Below, piece by piece: positions 28,306 to 39,615 of a stretch of 64,000 nt of DNA (positions within the stretch are counted from its first letter, which is position 1; every line of letters starts with the position of its first letter). A program made the translations under genes and the position numbers. The notes under the pieces were generated by a model. The model was not told the origin of the DNA and ran no database searches. It worked only from the letters and a program-made list of their open reading frames with translations. Source of the DNA: Novosphingobium sp. (GTDB lineage: Bacteria > Pseudomonadota > Alphaproteobacteria > Sphingomonadales > Sphingomonadaceae); assembly GCF_030699305.1 (NCBI RefSeq), contig NZ_JAUYNB010000021.1:62001-126000 (forward strand). The letters are read 5' to 3'.

Positions 28306-28403
28306 CATTTGTTGCGCGCACATGGCTGATTTTGATGCAATTCACCCTTGTCGACTCGCGCCGCTCGGCCTAGGCGAACCGCACTTGTCGAGGGGTTCGA
28401 GCG

Positions 28404-29627
28404 ATGCATTATGATGTTCTGATTGTCGGCGCGGGACAGGGCGGGGCAGGGGCCGCGATCCAGCTGCGCCAGCAGGGGTTCGAAGGTTCGGTCGGGATGA
28501 TCGGACGCGAGCACGAACCGCCGTATGAACGCCCGCCGCTGTCCAAGGAATACATGCTGGGCGACAAGACGTTCGACCGGCTTTACATCCGTCCGCGCGA
28601 ATTCTGGGCGACCAAGAATATCGACCTGGTCCTGGGCGTCGAAGTGTCGGCGATCGATCCGGCGGCGAAGTCCGTCACGCTGTCCGATGGCCGAAGCTGC
28701 ACTTATGGCAGCGCAATCTGGGCCACTGGCGGTGATCCGCGCCAACTGACGATTCCGGGTGCGCAACTGCCCGGTGTTCACGGCGTGCGCACCCGCGAGG
28801 ATGCCGATGCAATCCTGGCCGAACTGACGGACGTGACCCGCGTCGTTGTGATCGGCGGCGGGTACATCGGGCTGGAAGCGGCCGCCGTGCTACGCAAGCT
28901 GGGCAAGGACGTGACCCTGCTGGAAGTCCTGCCGCGCGTGCTGGCACGTGTCGCCGGTCCGCAGTTATCCGAATTTTTTGAGGCCGAACACCGCGCCCAC
29001 GGCGTCGATCTGCGGACCGAAACCGGCGTTGATGAAATCCGGGGCGATACCCGCGTCACCGGCGTGAAGCTGGCTGATGGCAGTGAGATCGCCTGCGAAC
29101 TGGTGATTGTCGGCATCGGCATTATCCCGGCGGTCGGCGCGCTGCTGGCGGCTGGTGCGGGCGGCGGCAACGGGGTGGATGTTGACGAGTTCTGCCGGAC
29201 CAGCCTGCCAGACGTTTACGCGATTGGTGACTGCGCTGCCCATGCCAACGGCTTTGCCGAAGGCGCGGTAATCCGGCTCGAATCGGTCCAGAATGCCAAC
29301 GATCAGGCGGCTGTCGCGGTAAAGTCCATCCTTGGCGATCCGGAGCCTTACAAAGCGACGCCGTGGTTCTGGTCGAACCAGTATGACCTGAAACTGCAAA
29401 CCGTTGGCCTGTCCGCGGGGCATGACACCGCCGTGCTGCGCGGCGATCCGGCGGCGCGCAGCTTTTCGGTGATCTACCTGAAGCGGGGCAAGCTGATTGC
29501 AATCGACGCTGTCAACGCGGTGAAGGACTACGTTCAGGCCCGCAAACTGGTCGAAGAAGGCGCGGTTATCGCTGCCGACGATCTGGCGGACAGCACCCGT
29601 CCGCTGAAGGAACTGCCGCGCGCCTAA
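28404..29627 (+). CDS. FAD-dependent ferredoxin/rubredoxin reductase-like oxidoreductase
   Basis: A 407-residue pyridine nucleotide-disulfide-type flavoprotein of the oxygenase-coupled reductase class (like RedA2, ThcD or PdR). It has the FAD motif [12 protein letters not shown], the NAD(P) motif [15 protein letters not shown], the second FAD motif VYAIGDCA, and a C-terminal domain with [13 protein letters not shown] typical of this class. There is no CxxxxC redox pair. It would pass electrons from NAD(P)H to a small ferredoxin for a P450 or ring-hydroxylating oxygenase, but no partner is encoded nearby. GAGGGG precedes the ATG. The last 4 bp overlap the convergent TRIC gene. Confidence 0.88.
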   Translation: MHYDVLIVGAGQGGAGAAIQLRQQGFEGSVGMIGREHEPPYERPPLSKEYMLGDKTFDRLYIRPREFWATKNIDLVLGVEVSAIDPAAKSVTLSDGRSCTYGSAIWATGGDPRQLTIPGAQLPGVHGVRTREDADAILAELTDVTRVVVIGGGYIGLEAAAVLRKLGKDVTLLEVLPRVLARVAGPQLSEFFEAEHRAHGVDLRTETGVDEIRGDTRVTGVKLADGSEIACELVIVGIGIIPAVGALLAAGAGGGNGVDVDEFCRTSLPDVYAIGDCAAHANGFAEGAVIRLESVQNANDQAAVAVKSILGDPEPYKATPWFWSNQYDLKLQTVGLSAGHDTAVLRGDPAARSFSVIYLKRGKLIAIDAVNAVKDYVQARKLVEEGAVIAADDLADSTRPLKELPRA

Positions 29628-30238
29628 TCGCCCGCGCGTTGATACGCGGGCAAGTGGATACCGAACCGGATCGCCGCGCCGCGCAGGGCAAATCCGGCCA
29701 GCGCGGCGACGCTCCACGCGATCTCGCGCGGCAGGCCCAGCACATCGCCGAGTGCGCATAGTCCGGCGCTGAGCGCGGCGGCGGTGACGTAAAGTTCCGG
29801 GCGCATCAGGATCGATGGTCGCCCGGCCAGCACATCGCGGATGATCCCGCCGACGCAGCCGGTGATGACTCCCATCAGCACGGCGGGCACCGGGGCAACG
29901 TCGAAAGCCAGCGCTTTGGCCGTGCCGAGCACCGCATAGGCCGCCAGCCCCGCCGCATCGGCCCATTCCAGCAGGCTGCCTTCCCACCATTTGCGAGGGG
30001 TGAACCATGCGATCAGGGCGACTGTCAGGCAGACCGGGGCAACCCATGGATCGCGCACCCAGAACACCGGCGCGCCGATCAGCAGATCGCGGACCGAGCC
30101 GCCGCCCACCCCGGTAATCAGTGCGAAGAACGCCATTGTCACGAACGTCTGCCTGAGCCGCGCCGCCAGCAGCGCACCGGTCAGCGCGAAAACTGCCGTG
30201 CCGAGCAGATCAAGCGGGGCGGGAATCGTGGGGATCAT
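29624..30238 (-). CDS. Trimeric intracellular cation channel-type protein (UPF0126/YadS-like)
   Basis: A 204-residue membrane protein with about seven segments in two homologous triplets, each carrying a glycine-rich kink and an Arg-Asp pair: [11 protein letters not shown] and [11 protein letters not shown]. This is the TRIC/UPF0126 signature; bacterial members conduct K+ or, in some reports, glycine. The ATG at 30238 overlaps the stop of the upstream PepSY gene by 4 bp (ATGA), so the two are translated together. Confidence 0.83.
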   Translation of the reverse strand: MIPTIPAPLDLLGTAVFALTGALLAARLRQTFVTMAFFALITGVGGGSVRDLLIGAPVFWVRDPWVAPVCLTVALIAWFTPRKWWEGSLLEWADAAGLAAYAVLGTAKALAFDVAPVPAVLMGVITGCVGGIIRDVLAGRPSILMRPELYVTAAALSAGLCALGDVLGLPREIAWSVAALAGFALRGAAIRFGIHLPAYQRAGD

Positions 30239-30927
30239 GTCCGCGCCTTGCGCCGCCGAAACAGCAATAGCGTGCCCAGCAGGACACTGACCAGTGCCAG
30301 CGCGGCACTGACAATCAGCAGCGGGTGACTGGTGTCTTCGCGCTCCACCGGGTCCATGATGTGCAGTCCCCACATGAAATCGAACGCCCGCCACCAGCGG
30401 GTCCGCACCGCCTCGATCTCACCGGTATCGCGCCCGACATAGACGTGGGTCTGGTCGGTCAGCGTGACTTGCCAGACGGGCATGGACTTTCGAAAATCGA
30501 ACGGCACGGCCTTGGCGGGAAAGAACCGAGCCGCGCTGATCCGGTCGCCGCCCTTGATGGCGTAAATGACCGCGCGGCGGGCTTCTGCTTCATCGACAGC
30601 GGGTAGCGGGCGGTTGGTGGTCAGGTCGATCCGTGCGGCCGAGCCGTCCGGGTACGTCGCCAGCAGGATCGAACGGCCGCGCTGGTTGATCAGGCGTCCG
30701 TCACGCAGCAGGGTTTCTGCGGACGAACCGTTCAGCGTTATGCGCACCGGTTGCGGCGGATGCTCGATCCGCAGGGTCGTGCCGCGAACGACCTCGATCG
30801 GGCGGGCGACCATCAGCAACCCGCTGGCAGTCCACAGCAGCAGCGGGATCGCCACCAGCCAGCCCAGCCAGATGTGCCAGCGCGCAAACCGCCGCATGAT
30901 CGTGCGCATGTCCATCACCGCGTTCAT
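30235..30927 (-). CDS. PepSY-domain membrane protein
   Basis: About 230 residues. One N-terminal membrane helix (WHIWLGWLVAIPLLLWTASG), a periplasmic PepSY-like part with WQVTLTDQTHVYVGRDTGE, then a HIMD-containing motif and a C-terminal helix before RRRK. This is the PepSY-associated TM protein family, often linked to iron or heme reduction or to protease control; its function here is unknown. Several in-frame starts exist (30930 GTG, 30927 and 30915 ATG). It is translationally coupled to the TRIC gene. Confidence 0.75.
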   Translation of the reverse strand: MNAVMDMRTIMRRFARWHIWLGWLVAIPLLLWTASGLLMVARPIEVVRGTTLRIEHPPQPVRITLNGSSAETLLRDGRLINQRGRSILLATYPDGSAARIDLTTNRPLPAVDEAEARRAVIYAIKGGDRISAARFFPAKAVPFDFRKSMPVWQVTLTDQTHVYVGRDTGEIEAVRTRWWRAFDFMWGLHIMDPVEREDTSHPLLIVSAALALVSVLLGTLLLFRRRKART

Positions 30928-30963
30928 CACAGCCGATTAGCCGTTGCCGTGATGATCAGCAAA

Positions 30964-31173
30964 TCAGTCGTCGTCCCCGACCAGATCGCGCAGCTTGGCC
31001 ATCAGCGTCTGGATGCGGGTGGCCGCTTCGGTGAAGGTCGCCACATCGGCGCGGTTGTTGTTGCCGCGCGCTTCCTTGGCGGATTCGACATAGCCTTCCA
31101 TATCGACTTCGAGGGCATCGACGATCATTTCGATTTCGTCGGTGGTCAGCTTGACGGAGATGGGTTTGGTCAC
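30964..31173 (-). CDS. Small conserved-looking protein, unknown function
   Basis: A 69-residue acidic, helix-rich cytoplasmic protein (VKLTTDEIEMIVDALEVD near the N-terminus, an acidic GDDD end). The start is GTG at 31173 with AAGGA 8 bases upstream, which decides it against a longer frame. No domain is recognised; it has no cysteines and no signal peptide. It lies between lpdA and the PepSY gene, beyond the lpdA terminator hairpin, and is probably its own unit. Confidence 0.65.
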   Translation of the reverse strand: MTKPISVKLTTDEIEMIVDALEVDMEGYVESAKEARGNNNRADVATFTEAATRIQTLMAKLRDLVGDDD

Positions 31174-31211
31174 GGGATAAGTCCTTGTCGAAAGACGGAA
31201 TTGGAAAGGCT

Positions 31212-31240
31212 GGGGCCGCCCGGACGAACCGGACGGCCCC
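31212..31240 (-). terminator. Terminator-like hairpin after lpdA
   Basis: Arms 31212-31223 and 31229-31240 (12 bp, one G-U) with a 5-base loop. On the minus strand it is followed by a short CTTT run. It ends the mdh-suc-lpdA transcript or separates it from the small gene downstream. Confidence 0.6.
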
Positions 31241-31286
31241 GATAATGATAGGTGGTCGATCGAAAGTCGATCAGATGTGGATCGGC

Positions 31287-32690
31287 CTAGATGTGGATGG
31301 GCTTGCCCTGCACGGCCATCGCGGCTTCCTTGATGGCTTCCGAATGGGTCGGGTGGGCATGGCAGGTATAGGCGATGTCTTCGCTCGTCGCGCCGAATTC
31401 CATGGCCTGCGCAACTTGCGCGACCATCGTTCCGGCCAGACTGGCGATCATCCACGCGCCCAGCACGCGGTCGGTCTTCGCATCGGCGATGACCTTCACG
31501 AAGCCGTCCGGCTCGCCGTTGGTCTTGGCGCGGCTGTTGGCCATCATCGGGAACTTGCCGACCTTGATCTCGTGGCCCGCTTCGCGCGCAGCTTCCTCGG
31601 TCAGGCCGACCCCGGCGAATTCGGGCATGGTATAGACGACGCCTGGGATCACCGCGTGATTGACGATCCCGGTCAACCCGGCGATGTTTTCCGCGACGGC
31701 AATGCCCTCGTCCTCGGCCTTGTGGGCCAGCATCGGGCCGGGGATCACGTCACCTACCGCCCAGACGCCGTCCACCTTGGTGGCGAAATCATGGTCGGTT
31801 TCGATCTGACCGCGCCCGTTCAGTTCCAGCCCGATGTTTTCCAGGCCCAGCCCGGTCACATTCGGGCGGCGGCCGATGGCCACCAGCACGCAATCCGCTT
31901 CGATCGTTTCAGCCGCTCCGCCAGCCGACGGTTCGACCGTCAGCGTCGCGGTCTTGCCCTTGACGGAGACTCCGGTGACCTTGGTCGACAGCTTGAGCGC
32001 CATGCCCTGCTTCTTGAAGATCCTGGCGGCTTCCTTGCGGATATCGCCGTCCATGCCGGGCAGCAGCTGGTCGAGGAATTCGACCACGGTGACTTTCGCC
32101 CCCAGACGCCGCCAGACCGAGCCGAGTTCCAGCCCGATAACGCCGCCGCCGATCACCACCAGATGGTTCGGCACACGGTCCAGCGCCAGTGCGCCGGTGC
32201 TGTCAACGACAATGCCCTTGTCGTTATCGACTTCAACGCCGGGCAGCGGGGTGACCGACGACCCGGTCGCGATCACGATGTCGCGCGCGGTATAGGCCTT
32301 GCCGGCCACTTCGACGGTGCCGGCATCCTTGAACGTGGCGTAGCCCTTGATCCAGTCGACCTTGTTCTTCTTGAACAGGTATTCGATCCCGCCGGTCAGC
32401 CCTTTTACGGCATCGTCCTTCTCGGCCTGCATCTTGGCGAGATCGAGTTCGACCTTGCCGGTCTTGATCCCGTATTTGGCGAGCGTGCCGCCGGCGGCTT
32501 CCTCGAACAGTTCGGAGCCGTGCAGCAGCGCCTTGCTGGGGATGCAGCCAACGTTGAGGCAGGTTCCGCCCAGCGTTTCGCGGGCTTCGACGCAGGCGGT
32601 CTTCAGCCCGGCCTGCGCCGCACGGATCGCGCCGACATAACCGCCGGGACCGGCACCGATGAACAGGACGTCGTAATCGTAATCAGCCAT
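31287..32690 (-). CDS. lpdA: Dihydrolipoyl dehydrogenase (E3)
   Basis: A 467-residue flavoprotein that reoxidises dihydrolipoamide in the 2-oxoglutarate (and perhaps other) dehydrogenase complexes. The redox pair is visible in GGTCLNVGCIPSK, FAD binding in FIGAGPGGY, NAD binding in VIGGGVIGLELG, and the C-terminal His-Glu couple in HAHPTHSEAI. It follows sucB by 12 bp and is the last gene of the TCA operon. Confidence 0.96.
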   Translation of the reverse strand: MADYDYDVLFIGAGPGGYVGAIRAAQAGLKTACVEARETLGGTCLNVGCIPSKALLHGSELFEEAAGGTLAKYGIKTGKVELDLAKMQAEKDDAVKGLTGGIEYLFKKNKVDWIKGYATFKDAGTVEVAGKAYTARDIVIATGSSVTPLPGVEVDNDKGIVVDSTGALALDRVPNHLVVIGGGVIGLELGSVWRRLGAKVTVVEFLDQLLPGMDGDIRKEAARIFKKQGMALKLSTKVTGVSVKGKTATLTVEPSAGGAAETIEADCVLVAIGRRPNVTGLGLENIGLELNGRGQIETDHDFATKVDGVWAVGDVIPGPMLAHKAEDEGIAVAENIAGLTGIVNHAVIPGVVYTMPEFAGVGLTEEAAREAGHEIKVGKFPMMANSRAKTNGEPDGFVKVIADAKTDRVLGAWMIASLAGTMVAQVAQAMEFGATSEDIAYTCHAHPTHSEAIKEAAMAVQGKPIHI

Positions 32691-32702
32691 GGTTTGCGTC
32701 CC

Positions 32703-33926
32703 TTAAAGGTCGATCAGCAGACGGGTGGGATCTTCGATCGCTTCCTTGATGGTCTTCAGTGCGGTCACTGCTTCACGCCCGTCGATCAGGCGGTGGTCAT
32801 AGGACAACGCGATGTACATCATCGGCCGGATCACGATCTGGCCGTCGCGCACAACCGGGCGGTCCTCGATCCGGTGCAGGCCCAGCACGGCGCTCTGCGG
32901 CGGATTGATGATCGGGGTCGACATCAGGCCGCCGAATACGCCGCCGTTGGAAATGGTGAATGTGCCGCCGGTCATGTCGGCCATCGTCAGCGAGCCGTCC
33001 TTGGCGCGCTTGCCGAGGTCTGCAATCGCCTTTTCGATGTCGGCAAAGCCCATCTTGTCGACATTGCGGACCACCGGGACGACCAGCCCATTGGGGGCGG
33101 AGACGGCGACCGACAGGTCCACATAGGGGTGATAGACGATCTCATCGCCCTCAATCCGGGCGTTGACCGTCGGAATATCCTTCAGCGCCAGACAGGCAGC
33201 CTTGGCGAAGAACGACATGAAGCCGAGCCGCACGCCGTGCTTCTTTTCAAAGCTGTCGCGGAAGGTTTCGCGCGCCTTCATCACCGCCGACATATCGACG
33301 TCGTTGAAGGTGGTGAGCAATGCGGCGGTATCCTGCGCATCCTTCAGGCGGCGGGCGATGGTCTGGCGCAGGCGCGTCATCCTGACGCGTTCCTCACCCC
33401 GGTCGCCCGAAGCGGCGGCAGCCGGAGCGGCAACGGCGGCGGGGGGCGGGGCGGCGCTCTTGGCCTGAGCGGCGGCGGTTACGTCTTCCTTGGTGATCCG
33501 GCCATCCTTGCCGCTGCCCTTGATCGTCGCCGGGTCGATCCCGTGTTCCAGCACCGCGCGGCGCACGGCGGGCGAGAGGACGGCGGCATCGTTGCCAGCG
33601 GCCGGAGCGGCCACCGGAGCCGGAGCAGCGGCCGGTGCCGGGGCAGGCGCCGCAGCGGGAGCGGCCGCAGGCGCAGCCGCCGCGCCCGAACCGGCCTCGA
33701 TCGTGGCGATCACCGCGCCGACAGCCACGTTCTCACCGACTTGTGCGATGTATTGGCCCATCACGCCCGCTGCCGGTGCGCCGACTTCGATGGCAACCTT
33801 GTCGGTTTCCAGGCTGGCAATCGGCTCATCGAGCGCGACGGCTTCACCCGGCTTCTTCAGCCATTCGCCGATCGTGGCTTCGGCAACGGATTCGCCCAAC
33901 GTCGGGACTTTCACTTCGGTGGACAT
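32703..33926 (-). CDS. sucB: 2-oxoglutarate dehydrogenase E2, dihydrolipoyl succinyltransferase
   Basis: A 407-residue E2: one lipoyl domain (about 1-78, lipoyl Lys in ETDKVAIEV), an Ala/Pro-rich linker, a peripheral subunit-binding domain ([13 protein letters not shown], about 112-145), a second linker, and the catalytic domain ending in [12 protein letters not shown] with the active His and Asp. It transfers the succinyl group to CoA. It lies 11 bp after sucA and is cotranscribed. Confidence 0.96.
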   Translation of the reverse strand: MSTEVKVPTLGESVAEATIGEWLKKPGEAVALDEPIASLETDKVAIEVGAPAAGVMGQYIAQVGENVAVGAVIATIEAGSGAAAAPAAAPAAAPAPAPAAAPAPVAAPAAGNDAAVLSPAVRRAVLEHGIDPATIKGSGKDGRITKEDVTAAAQAKSAAPPPAAVAAPAAAASGDRGEERVRMTRLRQTIARRLKDAQDTAALLTTFNDVDMSAVMKARETFRDSFEKKHGVRLGFMSFFAKAACLALKDIPTVNARIEGDEIVYHPYVDLSVAVSAPNGLVVPVVRNVDKMGFADIEKAIADLGKRAKDGSLTMADMTGGTFTISNGGVFGGLMSTPIINPPQSAVLGLHRIEDRPVVRDGQIVIRPMMYIALSYDHRLIDGREAVTALKTIKEAIEDPTRLLIDL

Positions 33927-33937
33927 GGTGACTTTCC

Positions 33938-36775
33938 TCAGGCCTTCTTGCGGCGACGGATTTCGGAGCGGACCGACAGGCCCAGAGCATGGCTGATCAG
34001 CGCACCCTGTTCGCTTTCATGGCGCTTGGCCAGCCCCGTGGCGGGCGAGGCGCTGGCGATACGGCCAGCGTAGCGGGCGCGGGCGATCTTGCTGTTGGCG
34101 GCGGCGAGCGCTTCTTCGATGAACGGTTCGACGAAGAACCAGCCGCCGTTGTTCTTCGGCTCTTCCTGGCACCACACCACGTCTTCAAGGTTGGGCATGC
34201 GCGCCAGGCGCAGCGCCAGCGGCTCTCCGGGGAAGGGATAGAGCTGTTCCAGCCGGATGATCTGCGTATCGTCCAGTTCGGCTGCGTTGCGGGCTTCCAT
34301 CAGGTCATAGGCGACCTTGCCCGAACACAGCACCACGCGCCTGGTTTTCGCGTCCTGCGCTCCATTGGTGTCCGACAGGATGCGCATGAAGTGCGATTCA
34401 CCGATGAACTCCGCGCCTTCGCTCTTGGCCAGTGGATGGCGCAGCAGCGACTTGGGGGTCATGATGATCAGCGGCTTGCGGAACGGACGGTGCATCTGCC
34501 GGCGCAGCACGTGGAAGTAGTTGGCCGGGGTGGTGATGTTGCAGACTTGGATATTGTCCTGCGCACACAGCTGCAGGAAGCGCTCCAGCCGGGCCGAGGA
34601 GTGTTCCGGACCCTGACCCTCAAACCCGTGCGGCAGCAGCATGACCAGCCCGTTCGCGCGCAGCCACTTGGCCTCAGACGCGGCAATATACTGATCGATC
34701 ATGATCTGCGCGCCGTTGGCGAAATCACCGAACTGCGCTTCCCACAGCACCAACGTCTTGGGGTCGGCGCTGGCATAGCCGTATTCAAAGCCCAGCACGC
34801 CGTATTCCGACAGCGGGCTGTCATGCACTTCGAACTTGCCGTGCGGCACGGTGGAGAGCGGGATATACTTGCGTTCATCGGTCTGGTCGACCCACACCGC
34901 ATGCCGATGGCTGAACGTGCCGCGCCCGGAATCCTGGCCCGACAGGCGGACATTGTAGCCTTCGCTGCACAAGCTGCCATAGGCCAGCGCCTCACCGGTC
35001 GCCCAGTCAAACCCCTTGCCGTTGGCGAACATCTCGCGCTTGGCGTCCAGCACGCGGGCCAGCGTCTTGTGGACGGTCAGCCCTTCCGGGATCGTGGTGA
35101 GCGTGCGGCCCAGACTTTCGAACAGCTTGCCCTCGATGCCGGTCGGCACGTTGCGGCGCGCGGTTTCGGGATCGGCCGGGGCGTGCAGCCCGGTCCAGCG
35201 TCCGGCAAACCAGTCAGCCTGGTTGGGCTTGTAGCTTTTCGCGGCCTCGAACTCGTCTTCCAGCGTGGCGACGAACTGGGTTTCCACTTCGGTCGCATAG
35301 CCAGCCTCGATCACGCTGTCGCGGACCAGCCGGTCGGAATAGATCTTGCTGACGCCCGGATGCTGGCGGATCTTGGCGTACATCAGCGGCTGGGTGAAGC
35401 CAGGTTCATCACCCTCGTTATGGCCGAACCGGCGATAGCACCACATGTCGACCACGATGTCGCGGCCGAACGTCTGGCGATAGTCGATCGCCAGCTTGCA
35501 CGCGAACGTCACTGCTTCGGGATCATCGCCGTTGACGTGGATGATCGGTGCCTGCACGCCCTTGGCCACGTCGGACGGATAGGGCGAGCCACGCGAAAAT
35601 TGCGGGCTGGTGGTGAAGCCGATCTGGTTGTTGATGATGAAGTGGATGCAGCCGCCGGTGTTGTAGCCCTTCACGCCGGAAAAGCCGAAGCATTCCCAGA
35701 CGATCCCCTGGCCCGCGAACGCGGCGTCGCCGTGGATCAGCACCGGCAGCACCTGCTTGTGCTTGCCCTTGCCGATATCGTCACGGAACACCTGATTGGC
35801 GCGGACTTTGCCCAGCACCACCGGATCGACCGTTTCCAGGTGCGACGGGTTTGGCACCAGGCTCATGTGGACCTTGATGCCGTTAAATTCACGGTCCGCC
35901 GAAGTGCCGAGGTGATACTTCACATCGCCCGATCCGCTGACGTCTTCCGGATTGGCGGTGCCACCCGAAAATTCGTGGAAGATCACACGATAGGGTTTGG
36001 CCAGCACGTTGGCGAGCACGTTCAGGCGGCCGCGGTGGGCCATCCCGTAAACGATTTCGCGCACGCCCAGCTGGCCGCCATACTTGATCACGGCTTCCAG
36101 CGCCGGGATCATCGATTCCCCGCCATCCAGGCCGAACCGCTTGGTGCCGACGTACTTGCGGCCCAGGAACTTTTCATATTGTTCGCCACGGATCACGGCG
36201 GCCAGAATGGCCTTCTTGCCTTCCGGGGTGAAATCGATGTGCTTGTCGCCGCCTTCGATCCGGTCCTGCAGGAAGCGGCGTTCCTCCACGTCCGAAATGT
36301 GCATGTATTCCAGGCCGACCTTGCCGCAATAGTTCGCGCGCAGGATCGCCACCAGTTCGCGCACCGTGGCCCAGTGCAGGCCCAGCGTGCCGCCCAGATA
36401 GACCTTGCGGTCCAACGCCGCGCCGACGAAACCGTGGTATTCGGGCGAAAGGTCCGCCGGCAGGTCCTGCCGGGCGAGGCCCAGCGGATCGAGATCAGCC
36501 GCCAGATGCCCGCGCACGCGATAGGTGCGGATCAGCATCATCGCCCGGATCGAATCCGCCGCCGCTTCTTCGATCGCACGGCCATCGGGGGCAGCGCCGC
36601 CCTTGGTCGCGGCCTTGATCGCGGCCTGCATGGCGGTGGGGTCCATCGCCTGGGTCAGGTCATCCTCAAACCCGCCGCCGACCGCAGGCCAGTTGCCGCG
36701 CGCCCAGCTGGGGCCGGGTTGCTGGCCAGACTCGAGGGGATCGTCGGGGAGGAAATCGTGGCTTTCATTGCCCAT
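33938..36775 (-). CDS. sucA: 2-oxoglutarate dehydrogenase E1
   Basis: A 945-residue thiamine diphosphate enzyme that decarboxylates 2-oxoglutarate. The N-terminal motif of OdhA proteins (DPLGL) is present, as are [14 protein letters not shown], the ThDP motif GDAAFAGQG ending in NNQIGFTT, and [12 protein letters not shown]. The start at 36775 ([10 protein letters not shown]) follows GGAAGGG; an upstream in-frame start at 36844 is less likely. It is preceded by sucD with a 124-bp spacer that holds an 8-bp hairpin. Confidence 0.95.
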   Translation of the reverse strand: MGNESHDFLPDDPLESGQQPGPSWARGNWPAVGGGFEDDLTQAMDPTAMQAAIKAATKGGAAPDGRAIEEAAADSIRAMMLIRTYRVRGHLAADLDPLGLARQDLPADLSPEYHGFVGAALDRKVYLGGTLGLHWATVRELVAILRANYCGKVGLEYMHISDVEERRFLQDRIEGGDKHIDFTPEGKKAILAAVIRGEQYEKFLGRKYVGTKRFGLDGGESMIPALEAVIKYGGQLGVREIVYGMAHRGRLNVLANVLAKPYRVIFHEFSGGTANPEDVSGSGDVKYHLGTSADREFNGIKVHMSLVPNPSHLETVDPVVLGKVRANQVFRDDIGKGKHKQVLPVLIHGDAAFAGQGIVWECFGFSGVKGYNTGGCIHFIINNQIGFTTSPQFSRGSPYPSDVAKGVQAPIIHVNGDDPEAVTFACKLAIDYRQTFGRDIVVDMWCYRRFGHNEGDEPGFTQPLMYAKIRQHPGVSKIYSDRLVRDSVIEAGYATEVETQFVATLEDEFEAAKSYKPNQADWFAGRWTGLHAPADPETARRNVPTGIEGKLFESLGRTLTTIPEGLTVHKTLARVLDAKREMFANGKGFDWATGEALAYGSLCSEGYNVRLSGQDSGRGTFSHRHAVWVDQTDERKYIPLSTVPHGKFEVHDSPLSEYGVLGFEYGYASADPKTLVLWEAQFGDFANGAQIMIDQYIAASEAKWLRANGLVMLLPHGFEGQGPEHSSARLERFLQLCAQDNIQVCNITTPANYFHVLRRQMHRPFRKPLIIMTPKSLLRHPLAKSEGAEFIGESHFMRILSDTNGAQDAKTRRVVLCSGKVAYDLMEARNAAELDDTQIIRLEQLYPFPGEPLALRLARMPNLEDVVWCQEEPKNNGGWFFVEPFIEEALAAANSKIARARYAGRIASASPATGLAKRHESEQGALISHALGLSVRSEIRRRKKA

Positions 36776-36792
36776 CGGAACTGACCCTTCCG

Positions 36793-36811
36793 GGGCGGCC
36801 GCTGGCCGCCC
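36793..36811 (-). other. Hairpin in the sucD-sucA spacer
   Basis: GGGCGGCC (36793-36800) and GGCCGCCC (36804-36811) form a perfect 8-bp stem with a 3-base loop, 18 bases before the sucA ATG. There is no T-run after it. It could be a processing or stability element inside the operon. Confidence 0.45.
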
Positions 36812-36899
36812 GTTGCTTGCACTGACTTCAGGGGCAGTCCGCACCTGGGGAGGACGCGTCTATGCCCGTAACTTGCTGAACCGCGGCTTAGGAGCTGGC

Positions 36900-37790
36900 T
36901 CAGGCCAGTTCCTTAAGCACCTCGGCCAGCGTTTCACCCAGCAGCGACGGTGAGGGGCTGACGCGGATGCCCGCTTCTTCCATCGCCGCGATCTTGTCGT
37001 CCGCGCCGCCCTGACCGCCGGAGACGATCGCGCCAGCGTGGCCCATGCGGCGGCCCGGAGGTGCCGTGCGGCCCGCAATGAAGCCGACCATCGGCTTCTT
37101 GCGCCCGCGCTTGGCTTCGTCCTTCAGGAACTGCGCGGCTTCTTCTTCGGCGCTGCCGCCGATTTCGCCGATCATGATGATCGACTTGGTTTCATCGTCC
37201 GCCAGGAACAGTTCCAGTACGTCGATGAAGTTGGTGCCGTTGACCGGATCGCCGCCGATGCCGACCGCGGTGGTCTGGCCGAGGCCGATCTGGGTGGTCT
37301 GGAACACGGCTTCATAGGTCAGCGTGCCCGAGCGGCTGACAACGCCGACGCTGCCCTGCTTGAAGATCGAACCCGGCATGATGCCGATCTTGCATTCGTT
37401 CGGCGTCAGCACGCCGGGGCAGTTCGGGCCGATCAGGCGGCTCTTGCTGCCTTGCAGCGCGCGCTTCACCTTGACCATGTCGAGCACCGGGATGCCTTCG
37501 GTAATGCAGACGATCAGTTCCATTTCAGCGTCGATCGCTTCCAGGATGGCGTCAGCCGCACCCGGAGGCGGCACGTAGATGCACGATGCGGTCGCGCCGG
37601 TCGCGGCCTTGGCTTCGGCGACGGTGTCGAACTGCGGCAGGCCGATGTGGGTGATCCCGCCCTTGCCGGGGGTAACGCCGGCCACCATCTGCGTGCCGTA
37701 ATCGAGCGCCGACTGGGTGTGGAATTCACCGGTCTTGCCGGTCATCCCTTGCGTGATGACCTTGGTATGCTTGTTGACGAGAATCGACAT
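36900..37790 (-). CDS. sucD: Succinate-CoA ligase, alpha subunit
   Basis: A 296-residue subunit with the CoA-binding fold at the N-terminus ([13 protein letters not shown]) and the phosphohistidine in [19 protein letters not shown]. It forms succinyl-CoA ligase with SucC, which interconverts succinyl-CoA and succinate with formation of ATP or GTP. The sucC gene, usually just upstream of sucD, is not there; a secreted-protein gene ends 2 bp before this start instead, and no sucC is seen anywhere in the window. Confidence 0.96.
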   Translation of the reverse strand: MSILVNKHTKVITQGMTGKTGEFHTQSALDYGTQMVAGVTPGKGGITHIGLPQFDTVAEAKAATGATASCIYVPPPGAADAILEAIDAEMELIVCITEGIPVLDMVKVKRALQGSKSRLIGPNCPGVLTPNECKIGIMPGSIFKQGSVGVVSRSGTLTYEAVFQTTQIGLGQTTAVGIGGDPVNGTNFIDVLELFLADDETKSIIMIGEIGGSAEEEAAQFLKDEAKRGRKKPMVGFIAGRTAPPGRRMGHAGAIVSGGQGGADDKIAAMEEAGIRVSPSPSLLGETLAEVLKELA

Positions 37791-37792
37791 GT

Positions 37793-38383
37793 TCAGAATC
37801 CTCCGATGGCTTGCGCCGTAAGTACCAGGCCCTTGAGGCCGAATTTTTGCGAAACCGGGTCAGTCCCGGTCAGATAACTGACTTCCACGCTGTGGCCTGA
37901 TTTCCAGCCCGGTTCCCACAAGTGCCTGGCATTGCCATCGGGCAGGGGAACCGTGCCGGTGTTGGGCTTGCCCATCAGCGCGACCAGCGTTTCGAGCGGG
38001 AGCGGGGCGGCCGCCGCAAAGTCATAGACCCGGCAGCCATTGCCCCAGTACCCGCTCTTGTCTTCATAGCGTGAGGCGACGAGCCAGAGCGTGCGCCCGC
38101 CCACGTCCTTGCGGAACTGGGTGCCATAGACTTTGGCGTCCGGCTCATCTTTGAGCAAGGCTTCACGTCCGCCGCGCACCAGCGAAGCCAGGTTGGGGTG
38201 GGCGTCTTCCGCCACTTCCTGCCACTGTGCCTTGCGCGCGGCTTTCGCCACCCGGTCCAGCTTGCGGACCTGGCTGCACGGCGCCTTGAACGCGGCAAAC
38301 AGCGCCTTGTCCTCGGCTGAGGGCAAGGGCGCTGTTGCGGCTGCGGTGGCAGCAAGCAGAGTGAAGATCGCCACAGGTGTCAA
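37793..38383 (-). CDS. Secreted protein of unknown function between mdh and sucD
   Basis: About 196 residues with an N-terminal signal peptide (hydrophobic Ala/Leu run ending near PLPSA) and two cysteines in the mature part (in APCSQVR and NGCRVYD) that could form a disulfide. The rest is soluble, basic at first and Trp/Tyr-rich in the middle. The start is TTG at 38383, directly abutting the mdh stop, or GTG at 38374. It ends 2 bp before sucD, so it sits tightly inside the TCA operon. I do not recognise the family. Confidence 0.72.
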   Translation of the reverse strand: MTPVAIFTLLAATAAATAPLPSAEDKALFAAFKAPCSQVRKLDRVAKAARKAQWQEVAEDAHPNLASLVRGGREALLKDEPDAKVYGTQFRKDVGGRTLWLVASRYEDKSGYWGNGCRVYDFAAAAPLPLETLVALMGKPNTGTVPLPDGNARHLWEPGWKSGHSVEVSYLTGTDPVSQKFGLKGLVLTAQAIGGF

Positions 38384-39460
<1,077 letters not shown>

Positions 39461-39615
39461 CTAAGCCCCTGCCGGAGCGATTGCAACCCGGTAAAAACCC
39501 CCTCGGTCAACTATTTTCTGATAACAGTTCGCAATCGCAATTGAGGCTGCGTGGCGCTGTTCTCACCAGCCGGGAACAGCAGGGACGCGCCTTGCCGTAG
39601 CGGTAAGCAATTTCG

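Noticed and set aside
31185-36784. Two very long plus-strand frames (962 and 931 codons) opposite lpdA, sucB and sucA
   Set aside because: Shadows of three recognised enzymes; no domains, no start signals, and GC-bias periodicity fits the minus strand.
39556-39580. Hairpin GCTGTTC/GAACAGC after the GGDEF-EAL gene as a terminator
   Set aside because: The 11-base loop and lack of a T-run make it weak; it lies downstream of the stop on the mdh side and could be chance.
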